A DNA stretch of 12,082 nucleotides from an uncultured Pseudomonadota bacterium (lineage in GTDB: Bacteria; Pseudomonadota; Gammaproteobacteria; Burkholderiales; Methylophilaceae): contig CAIOPD010000163.1 in assembly GCA_903860085.1 (NCBI GenBank), positions 1 through 12,082 on the forward strand, read 5' to 3'. Both the position numbers and the translations under genes were made by a program. The notes beneath the pieces were generated by a model. The model saw only the letters and a program-made list of their open reading frames with translations, ran no database searches and was not told where the DNA came from. Below are positions 7,202 to 12,082 of this stretch, piece after piece; position 1 is the first letter of the stretch, and each line of letters begins with the position of its first letter.

Positions 7202-8158
7202 ATGTCTGTATTTACCTCTGTCAGTATTCAACAATTACAACTGTGGCTGCAAGATTATGCTATTGGAGAGTTGGTCAATTTAAAGGGCATTTCATCAGGA
7301 ATTACCAATACCAACTATTTTGTGACCACGCGCCAGGCTGAGGGTAGTGAGCATCGATTTGTACTCACCCTGTTTGAGCACAATACATTGGAAGAATTGC
7401 CGTATTTTATTGATTTAATGAGCCATTTAGCGGCGCATAACATTCCGTGCCCACGGCCTATTGCTGATAAAGCTGGCAGTAGTTTACATGCACTTAATGG
7501 CAAGCCAGCGGCCCTCATTAGTTGCTTAAAAGGTGGTGATGTCGAGCTCCCAAACGTGACCCAATGTGCAGCAGTTGGGGGTGTCTTGGCCCAGATGCAT
7601 ATTGCAGGACTGTCATTTGAGTCTCATGCCAAATATCCGAATAGCCATAATTCACGTGGGGCAGAATGGCGAGTCAGAACTGCGCAACAGGTGTTGCCGC
7701 ATCTAAGCGCAGAGGATCAGTTGTTATTACAAAACTCCATGCAATTTCAACTAACTTTAGATACTACGCAATTGCCCATGGGTGTAATCCATGCGGATTT
7801 ATTTCGTGATAATGTGTTGTTTGATGGAGATGAAATCGGTGGTTTGATTGACTTTTACTATGCCTGTCATGATGTGTTGGCCTATGATTTGGCCATAGCA
7901 GTAAATGATTGGTGTATCGAGGCCGATGGGAGTTTGAGCAAGACTAGATTAGAAGCTATGTTGCAAGCCTATGAGGCGGTCCGCCCGTTCAATCAAGTTG
8001 AGCGTAATGCTTGGCCGAGCTTAATGCGTATTGCAGCTTTACGCTTTTGGTTGTCACGATTATATGATCAAATTTACCCACAGTCGGGTGAGCTTACCCA
8101 CGCTAAAGACCCTGACCATTTTAAAAGAATACTCAAGTTGCGTGAGTCTCAGTCATAA
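7202..8158 (+). CDS. thrB: homoserine kinase, APH/choline-kinase fold type
   Basis: Phosphorylates L-homoserine with ATP to O-phosphohomoserine, the step before threonine synthase (ThrC). This 318-residue form belongs to the aminoglycoside-phosphotransferase-like class found in Pseudomonas and betaproteobacteria, not the GHMP kinase class of E. coli ThrB. Seen: an N-lobe loop SSGITNTNYFV (31-41); the catalytic loop VIHADLFRDNVLF (195-207) with His197, Asp199 and Asn204; the metal-binding LIDFYYA (215-221) with Asp217; and a C-terminal helical part (LRFWLSRLYDQI, 280-291). Length fits the family. ATG at 7202 is forced, because an in-frame stop lies at 7181, yet no Shine-Dalgarno sequence precedes it. 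thrC and hom are not in the window. It lies 115 bases after DUF2782 and 38 before the membrane-protein gene. Confidence 0.95.
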   Translation: MSVFTSVSIQQLQLWLQDYAIGELVNLKGISSGITNTNYFVTTRQAEGSEHRFVLTLFEHNTLEELPYFIDLMSHLAAHNIPCPRPIADKAGSSLHALNGKPAALISCLKGGDVELPNVTQCAAVGGVLAQMHIAGLSFESHAKYPNSHNSRGAEWRVRTAQQVLPHLSAEDQLLLQNSMQFQLTLDTTQLPMGVIHADLFRDNVLFDGDEIGGLIDFYYACHDVLAYDLAIAVNDWCIEADGSLSKTRLEAMLQAYEAVRPFNQVERNAWPSLMRIAALRFWLSRLYDQIYPQSGELTHAKDPDHFKRILKLRESQS

Positions 8159-8196
8159 GCTGAGCTCTTAATTTGCGAAATATAGAAAGCTTTACT

Positions 8197-8940
8197 ATGA
8201 CCGAAAACTTAGAATTTAAGCCTTTACTACTTAGGCAAGTGCCTGCAGCCAACGCTTGGTCTTGGATGGTTAATGGCTTTGATTTATTTAAGGCTAATCC
8301 AGCGATGTGGATTATTTTATTCATTATTTATCTTGCCATTATCGTACCAATTTCGCTCATCCCAGTCATAGGTTCTGTGCTTAGCACTTTGTTAGCACCA
8401 GTCTTTTCAGCTGGGTTGATGTGGGGGTGTAAAGCAGTGACCCTACATCAAGATTTAGAAATCAATCATTTATTCGCTGGATTTAAGAAAAATACTGCGC
8501 AGTTAATTAGTGTTGGTGGAATCTACATGGCAGGCTTGCTGTTGATAGCGGTTACGGTGGTTTTAGCTCTGGATAAAGAAACTGTAGAGCTACTGATGCA
8601 AGGTAAAACCTTAAGCCAAGATCAAGCAAGTGCAACAATGCTTCCTATTTTTCTGGCAATGTTATTTATGATGCCACTATTAATGGCGTATTGGTTTGCA
8701 CCAGTGCTAGTGGGTTTAAATAATCTCACTGCAGTCGCGGCGATGCGCTTAAGTTTTCGTGCCAGTGTGCGCAATATATTGCCATTTTTATTATATGGTT
8801 TGATATTCATCGTGCTGTTGGCACTGGCAATTATTCCATTTGGTCTAGGTTTAATCGTAGTGGTACCGGTGATGATGACCAGTTTGTATACTAGCTATGT
8901 GGATGTTTTTAGCCTAAATACAGCTACGCCGGCTACCTAG
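8197..8940 (+). CDS. BPSS1780-type multi-spanning membrane protein of unknown function
   Basis: A 247-residue hydrophobic protein with about five membrane segments: roughly 37-57, 59-78 (less certain), 104-126, 149-172 and 194-230, the last long enough for two passes. The amphipathic start (residues 10-35: VPAANAWSWMVNGFDLFKANP, tryptophan-rich, before the first helix) is characteristic of the family annotated BPSS1780 in Burkholderia, recognised here by pattern only. It carries no transporter or enzyme motif. An in-frame TTG at 8173 would add eight residues, but ATG at 8197 is preferred because AGAAAG sits 7 bases upstream. It probably shares a transcript with thrB (38-base gap). It converges with uvrD, with five bases between the stops and no terminator. 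Confidence 0.78.
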   Translation: MTENLEFKPLLLRQVPAANAWSWMVNGFDLFKANPAMWIILFIIYLAIIVPISLIPVIGSVLSTLLAPVFSAGLMWGCKAVTLHQDLEINHLFAGFKKNTAQLISVGGIYMAGLLLIAVTVVLALDKETVELLMQGKTLSQDQASATMLPIFLAMLFMMPLLMAYWFAPVLVGLNNLTAVAAMRLSFRASVRNILPFLLYGLIFIVLLALAIIPFGLGLIVVVPVMMTSLYTSYVDVFSLNTATPAT

Positions 8941-8945
8941 GTTAC

Positions 8946-11180
8946 TTAGGCTGCATTTAGCTTAGCAAACTCCAAAGCCAGCCATTTCAAGCCTTCACGG
9001 CCGAAATTGACCTGTATGCGCATATCATTGGCATTGCCTTCGTAACTAACCACCACTCCAGTGCCAAACTTGGCATGGGATACCTGCTGACCAATTTTCC
9101 AAGGCATGGCATTTTTCTGAGGTTGACTTTGCTGAGCGCTCATCATCGCAGGCAATTCATTGTAGTCACGTCCACCACCAGATTTTCCTACGGGTTTGGT
9201 ATTAAGGTGCTTTAATAACTCGGGTGGAATCTCATCTAAAAAGCGTGACGGAATGCCATAGCGCACTTGCCCGTGTAACATGCGGCTTTGTGCATGACTG
9301 AGATATAGGCGTTGTCTGGCGCGCGTGACCGCTACGTACATCAGTCGCCTCTCTTCTTCTATGCCATTATTTTCGTACAGGCTTTGCTCATGGGGGCATA
9401 GCCCTTCTTCCAATCCGCTAATAAATACTGCTTTAAATTCCAAGCCCTTAGATGCATGGACTGTCATCAGTTGAAGCGCTTCACGTCCAACATCGGCTTG
9501 ATGTTCGCCGGCCTCAAGACTGGCATGACTTAAAAATTGGGTCAGTAAGTCCTGCTCAGTTTCGCCATCTACATTGTTGTGATTCCCAAAATCACGATTG
9601 GTAAATGACACCGCTGCCGTTACCAGCTCTTCCAAATTGGCAATACGATCTTCACCTTCTTTATCGTTTTGATAGTGCGTTTTAAGGCCGGATAAAGTAG
9701 TGGCTAACTCAGCTAACTCGGGCAGGCTAATCCCATAAGCATCGTCCACCATTTGGCGGATTAAGGCAACAAATCCTTCAATACCCTTCCCACCCAATTT
9801 ACCATGCCCCACTTTATTAACTGCAGCCTGCCATAAGCTACAGTTTTCAGCGCGTGCAGTTTCTTGCAATTGTTCTAAGCTACGTGCACCTATACCGCGG
9901 GTTGGAAAATTGATCACCCGCAATAAAGCAGTGTCATCATTAGCATTAGCAATCAGGCGCATATAGGCCAGTGCATGTTTAATTTCGGCACGTTCAAAAA
10001 AGCGTAACCCGCCATATACACGATAGGGTAAGTTTGCGGAAAAAATGGCGTGTTCTAAAACGCGTGACTGTGCATTGGAGCGATAAAGCAATGCGATTTC
10101 ACCCAAGGACATCCCTTCGGCATGTAGCATTTTAATTTCATCTACAATGAAGTTGGCTTCATCATTGTCGTTATAAGCTTGATATACGCGCACAGGCTCG
10201 CCGGCACCAGCTGAGGTCCATAAGTTTTTACCTAAACGATTTTTATTGTGCGAAATAATCGCGTTGGCGGCATCTAGAATATTGCTGTGAGATCTGTAGT
10301 TTTCCTCCAACTTAACAATATGCTGAATATGAAAGTCAGTTTCAAAGTCGCGCATATTGCCAACCCGAGCGCCGCGAAAACCATAAATCGATTGATCATC
10401 ATCACCCACTGCAAACATGCAGTTGTGAGACTGTGGGTTGCTATGACCAGCTAGCAATTTCAACCATTGATATTGCAGGCGGTTGGTGTCTTGGAACTCG
10501 TCAACAAGGATGTACTTAAAGCGCTCTTGGTAATGCTGACGTATATGTGAATCACGTTCTAGCAGTTCATAGCAGCGAAGCAATAGCTCAGCAAAATCAG
10601 CTACACCATCTCGTTGACATTGATTATCATAAGCTTCAAAAATCTCGCGTAATTTCTGTGAATGTGCATCGTAAGCATCTACGCTATGAGAGCGTAAGCC
10701 TTCATCTTTGCAGCTATTAATATAATTTTGTACTTGTTTGGGTGGGAACTTCTCGTCATCCACATTCATTAATTTCATTAAGCGTTTGATCGCGGATAAC
10801 TGATCGGCGGTGTCGAGAATTTGAAAGCTCGCCGGCAACATTGCTTCACGATGGTGAGCGCGTAATAAGCGATTACATAAGCCGTGGAAAGTCCCAACCC
10901 ACATGCCACGAGTATTAATAGGCAGTGATGCTGTTATGCGTGTCAGCATTTCTTTGGCAGCTTTATTGGTAAAAGTCACTGCCAGTAAACCAGTGGGAGA
11001 AACTTGACCAGTTTGAATTAACCAAGCAATCCGTGCGGTAAGTACCCGTGTTTTACCGCTACCAGCACCAGCTAAAATTAGCGCCGATTGATGCGGCAAG
11101 GTCACCGCTTCAAGTTGCTTCGGATTAAGTCCTGCTAATAAGGGGTCTTGAGATGTACTGAGCGGATTCGACGTATTCAT
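8946..11180 (-). CDS. uvrD: UvrD/PcrA-type superfamily 1A DNA helicase
   Basis: ATP-dependent 3'-5' helicase that removes the excised strand in nucleotide excision repair and acts in mismatch repair. From ATG 11180 it is 744 residues, near the usual ~720-750. Motifs in order: Q-motif region LNPKQLEAV (18-26), Walker A AGAGSGKT (37-44), Ia AVTFTNKAAKEM (67-78), II VDEFQD (226-231), III GDDDQSIYGFRG (259-270), IV ENYRS (293-297), V TVHASKGLEF (573-582), and VI VAVTRARQRLY (616-626). The C-terminal Tudor-like fold (697-744, IGQQVSHAKFGTGVVV and the rest), which in the family contacts RNA polymerase, is present. The reading frame stays open upstream to a TTG at 11273, but family start position and the AGG just before ATG favour 11180. 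Rep is the main alternative; the Tudor tail supports UvrD. I see no LexA-type box upstream. Confidence 0.96.
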   Translation of the reverse strand: MNTSNPLSTSQDPLLAGLNPKQLEAVTLPHQSALILAGAGSGKTRVLTARIAWLIQTGQVSPTGLLAVTFTNKAAKEMLTRITASLPINTRGMWVGTFHGLCNRLLRAHHREAMLPASFQILDTADQLSAIKRLMKLMNVDDEKFPPKQVQNYINSCKDEGLRSHSVDAYDAHSQKLREIFEAYDNQCQRDGVADFAELLLRCYELLERDSHIRQHYQERFKYILVDEFQDTNRLQYQWLKLLAGHSNPQSHNCMFAVGDDDQSIYGFRGARVGNMRDFETDFHIQHIVKLEENYRSHSNILDAANAIISHNKNRLGKNLWTSAGAGEPVRVYQAYNDNDEANFIVDEIKMLHAEGMSLGEIALLYRSNAQSRVLEHAIFSANLPYRVYGGLRFFERAEIKHALAYMRLIANANDDTALLRVINFPTRGIGARSLEQLQETARAENCSLWQAAVNKVGHGKLGGKGIEGFVALIRQMVDDAYGISLPELAELATTLSGLKTHYQNDKEGEDRIANLEELVTAAVSFTNRDFGNHNNVDGETEQDLLTQFLSHASLEAGEHQADVGREALQLMTVHASKGLEFKAVFISGLEEGLCPHEQSLYENNGIEEERRLMYVAVTRARQRLYLSHAQSRMLHGQVRYGIPSRFLDEIPPELLKHLNTKPVGKSGGGRDYNELPAMMSAQQSQPQKNAMPWKIGQQVSHAKFGTGVVVSYEGNANDMRIQVNFGREGLKWLALEFAKLNAA

Positions 11181-11272
11181 AACGCCTATTCTAACATGAG
11201 TGGCGGAGGACTCTTTTTGTAAAGGGGATGCGCCCAGACTGAACGTAATTAAATTCAAACGCAATGCTCTCA

Positions 11273-11278
11273 ATTATA
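11273..11278 (-). promoter_or_regulatory. perfect -10 box (TATAAT) for uvrD
   Basis: On the minus strand this is an exact TATAAT, about 93 bases before the uvrD ATG. It would give a leader of about 85 bases. No good -35 is found at 16-18 bases, where the sequence is TGTAGT or similar. The expected -35 position (about 11295-11301) overlaps the TTGACT box of the divergent small-RNA promoter, so the two promoters would compete. Confidence 0.42.
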
Positions 11279-11292
11279 CAATGAACTTAATC

Positions 11293-11320
11293 TTGACTAC
11301 ATTGGTCATTGAATTATGTA
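11293..11320 (+). promoter_or_regulatory. candidate promoter of the orphan small RNA
   Basis: TTGACT (11293-11298) matches five of six -35 bases. After 16 bases comes TATGTA (11315-11320), a mediocre -10. Transcription would start near 11326. A short perfect dyad, GTAAC-GAGA-GTTAC (11318-11331), spans the predicted start site and could be an operator or, if transcription starts earlier, a first hairpin. Confidence 0.4.
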
Positions 11321-11360
11321 ACGAGAGTTACCTTCCGCTTCTTAACTCCCTGAGCGGAAG

Positions 11361-11381
11361 CCTTACTTAGTAAGGTTTTTT
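11361..11381 (+). terminator. intrinsic terminator 1 (upstream of a tandem pair)
   Basis: The near-perfect palindrome CCTTACTTAGTAAGG can form a 5-7 pair stem with a small loop, and TTTTTT follows directly (11376-11381). The stem is AU-rich, so it is probably a leaky terminator or a processed internal hairpin, backed up by the stronger one beside it. Confidence 0.6.
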
Positions 11382-11416
11382 GCCCCGATTTACTCCCCTT
11401 AATCGGGGCTTTTTTT
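11382..11416 (+). terminator. strong intrinsic terminator 2
   Basis: Nine perfect base pairs, five of them G-C (GCCCCGATT 11382-11390 with AATCGGGGC 11401-11409), a 10-base loop TACTCCCCTT, then seven T (11410-11416). It is oriented to end plus-strand transcription only; the minus-strand reading has no U-run after the stem. This is the clearest non-coding signal in the window. Confidence 0.88.
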
Positions 11417-11417
11417 G

Positions 11418-11559
11418 CCTATAGTTTTTTTGCTAGTCTGGTGACAAATTTACTTATTCATCAATAAAAATTGCATTAGTGAAATTTTATTACTTGAATA
11501 GCTGGATAGCAGACGCTAAAAATTTACACTTCCGACCCAAAGCGGACTGTGACAAACGT
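11418..11559. other. AT-rich spacer with no gene seen
   Basis: Between the terminator and the MAPEG stop I see no ORF with a start and ribosome-binding site, and no RNA gene. A second T-run (11425-11431) follows the terminator without a stem. The first copy of the 21-base repeat lies at 11527-11547. Together with 11181-11417 (uvrD leader, divergent promoters, small-RNA candidate), this accounts for the 379-base stretch without a protein gene. Confidence 0.6.
11527..11547 (+). repeat. 21-bp direct repeat, copy 1
   Basis: Shares 19 of 21 bases with 12020-12040 in the same orientation, including the unbroken core CCGACCCAAA; the differences are T/C at position 5 and G/C at position 16. This copy lies 12 bases beyond the MAPEG stop. 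TCCG and CGGA can pair around ACCCAAAG. Similar GGGTCG-containing intergenic palindromes occur in various proteobacteria, from memory and unverified. Confidence 0.8.
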
Positions 11560-11958
11560 TTACCCAACCAGCTTATAGAGAGTCCACATCAAATTTAAAG
11601 CTACTAATGCATTAAGCGTCATGAAAGTGAATTTCATTCCCTGCACACGCTTGCTGAAATCTGGAGGTGGAATATTAATGCCTTTAGCATGTATTAAGCG
11701 TCCAATAATTAATGTTATGCCTGGAATGGCTACTAACCAGTAAGGCGCTCCATTTAGCTCAAGGCAAGCAATCAAGATAATTGCAATGGGAACATATTCA
11801 GCAAAGTTTCCTTGAGCGCGAATCGCTCTTTCAAGGTCGTCGTGACCACCGCTACCTAGTGCAACTTTATTTTTTCTTCTTAGGCCGATAACCGTAAAAG
11901 AGAGCCTTATAAAGATGATGGTTAGTACTGAAGAAATGATAGAGGTAACTAATAGCAT
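11560..11958 (-). CDS. MAPEG family membrane protein, YecN-like
   Basis: A 132-residue inner-membrane protein of the MAPEG superfamily (membrane-associated proteins in eicosanoid and glutathione metabolism). It is close in length and layout to E. coli YecN (131 residues), whose function is unresolved; some MAPEG proteins are glutathione S-transferases or peroxidases. Four helices are expected: about 3-25, 54-68, 71-90 and 108-130. The diagnostic segment is ERAIRAQGNFAEYVPIAI (43-60), with Arg, Asn, Glu and Tyr in the pattern that forms the glutathione site in characterised members. GRLIHAKGI (85-93) is also family-typical. ATG at 11958 is supported by GGAG 7 bases upstream. The gene is single, with its own promoter, and is bounded by two copies of a direct repeat, hinting that it arrived as a unit. 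Confidence 0.9.
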   Translation of the reverse strand: MLLVTSIISSVLTIIFIRLSFTVIGLRRKNKVALGSGGHDDLERAIRAQGNFAEYVPIAIILIACLELNGAPYWLVAIPGITLIIGRLIHAKGINIPPPDFSKRVQGMKFTFMTLNALVALNLMWTLYKLVG

Positions 11959-11983
11959 TTAAAACTCCAAGAATATTATTGAA

Positions 11984-12013
11984 ATATTACCCGCTCCATA
12001 AGCAGCCGGTCAA
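11984..12013 (-). promoter_or_regulatory. promoter of the MAPEG gene
   Basis: On the minus strand TTGACC (12013-12008), an 18-base spacer and TAATAT (11989-11984) form a reasonable sigma-70 pair. The predicted start near 11977 leaves a leader of about 20 bases holding the GGAG ribosome-binding site. Copy 2 of the 21-base repeat ends 6 bases upstream of the -35 box. Confidence 0.5.
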
Positions 12014-12019
12014 CATGGT

Positions 12020-12040
12020 CACTCCCGACCCAAACCGGAC
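12020..12040 (+). repeat. 21-bp direct repeat, copy 2
   Basis: The partner of 11527-11547, same orientation, 493 bases apart start to start. It carries the same core CCGACCCAAA and the ending CGGAC. Pairing is weaker here, with CCG and CGG around ACCCAAAC. It lies immediately upstream of the MAPEG promoter, so the pair brackets the whole gene with its promoter. Confidence 0.8.
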
Positions 12041-12082
12041 GCTCGTTCAGTAGTTTAATTAGCAATAAGCTTAACTACCACC

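Larger units (their letters stand above)
11325..11417 (+). ncRNA. candidate orphan small RNA with two CUCCC-loop hairpins
   Basis: About 90 nt on the plus strand, opposite to uvrD on its left and the MAPEG gene on its right, so its terminators belong to neither. Three consecutive stem-loops are seen. Hairpin 1: CTTCCGCT/AGCGGAAG, 8 perfect pairs (11332-11339 with 11353-11360), 13-base loop holding CTCCC (11346-11350). Hairpin 2: CCTTACTTAGTAAGG (11361-11375) followed by six T. Hairpin 3: GCCCCGATT/AATCGGGGC, 9 perfect pairs, 10-base loop holding CTCCCC (11393-11398), followed by seven T. C/U-rich loops that can pair with Shine-Dalgarno sequences are a known theme in proteobacterial small RNAs, for example the CcsR/'cuckoo' type. 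Similarity to any named family is not established. The ends are estimates. The alternative is terminators left behind by a lost gene. Confidence 0.55.

Noticed and set aside
8930..8960. CCTAGG / CTTAGG repeats between the convergent membrane-protein and uvrD stops as a bidirectional terminator
   Set aside because: Possible pairing is short and interrupted, and no T-run follows on either strand.
11181..11273. Extending UvrD by 31 residues to a TTG start
   Set aside because: The frame is open but the added residues match no UvrD N-terminus. The TTG lies on the predicted -10 box, and ATG 11180 has an AGG just upstream.
11181..11320. A LexA (SOS) box or a small protein gene in the uvrD upstream region
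   Set aside because: I found no CTGT-N8-ACAG-like site. The only plus-strand ATG ORFs are under ten codons.
11332..11409. Minus-strand reading of the same hairpins as a CsrA sponge with GGGAG loops
   Set aside because: The T-runs that follow the stems are on the plus strand. On the minus strand the stems are followed by A-runs or mixed sequence, so transcription in that direction is not supported.
12050..12078. Stem GTAGTT/AACTAC at the right edge
   Set aside because: Six pairs with a 17-base loop in AT-rich sequence, no T-run, and the context is cut by the window end.
11560..12082. Integron gene cassette with attC sites around the MAPEG gene
   Set aside because: Isolated RYYYAAC/GTTRRRY matches exist (for example GCTTAAC near 12070), but they occur at about chance frequency. 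No paired simple sites with the expected spacing and no integrase are seen.

Overview
The window looks like chromosome of a moderately AT-rich betaproteobacterium, most likely from the Methylophilaceae (Methylotenera-like). This is inferred from family resemblance: a DusB of Fis-operon type, the polA / LOG / DUF2782 / thrB / BPSS1780-type / uvrD neighbourhood, and an APH-type homoserine kinase. I could not run any search. Nearly all of it is ordinary core genome on both strands. The accessory-looking part is the last ~900 bases.

Layout. 1-823 (minus): dusB, cut by the window start, with its catalytic cysteine apparently replaced by phenylalanine. 1039-2313 (plus): an MHS-type major facilitator transporter that converges on the next gene, the two stops sharing the palindrome TTAA. 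2310-5869 (minus): a two-gene unit, polA followed by a stand-alone MoCF-domain CinA-like protein. 5889-8940 (plus): a LOG-family protein, a secreted DUF2782 protein, homoserine kinase thrB and a BPSS1780-type membrane protein. The polA and LOG starts are divergent, with only 19 bases between them. 8946-11180 (minus): UvrD/PcrA-type helicase, with 5 bases between its stop and that of the membrane protein.

11181-11559 contains no protein gene. On the plus strand, opposite to both flanking genes, it carries a run of hairpins ending in two intrinsic terminators, preceded by a TTGACT box. No plus-strand gene exists for these terminators to end, so they most simply mark an orphan small RNA of about 90 nt. 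Two of its hairpins expose a CUCCC loop, complementary to Shine-Dalgarno sequences. This is the best candidate for something undescribed here. 11560-11958 (minus) is a YecN-like MAPEG membrane protein flanked by two copies of a 21-base direct repeat (19/21 identical), which suggests an inserted unit.

Functional themes: DNA replication and repair (polA, uvrD), tRNA modification (dusB), threonine synthesis (thrB), nucleotide-derivative metabolism (LOG and perhaps CinA-like), and envelope proteins of unknown role.
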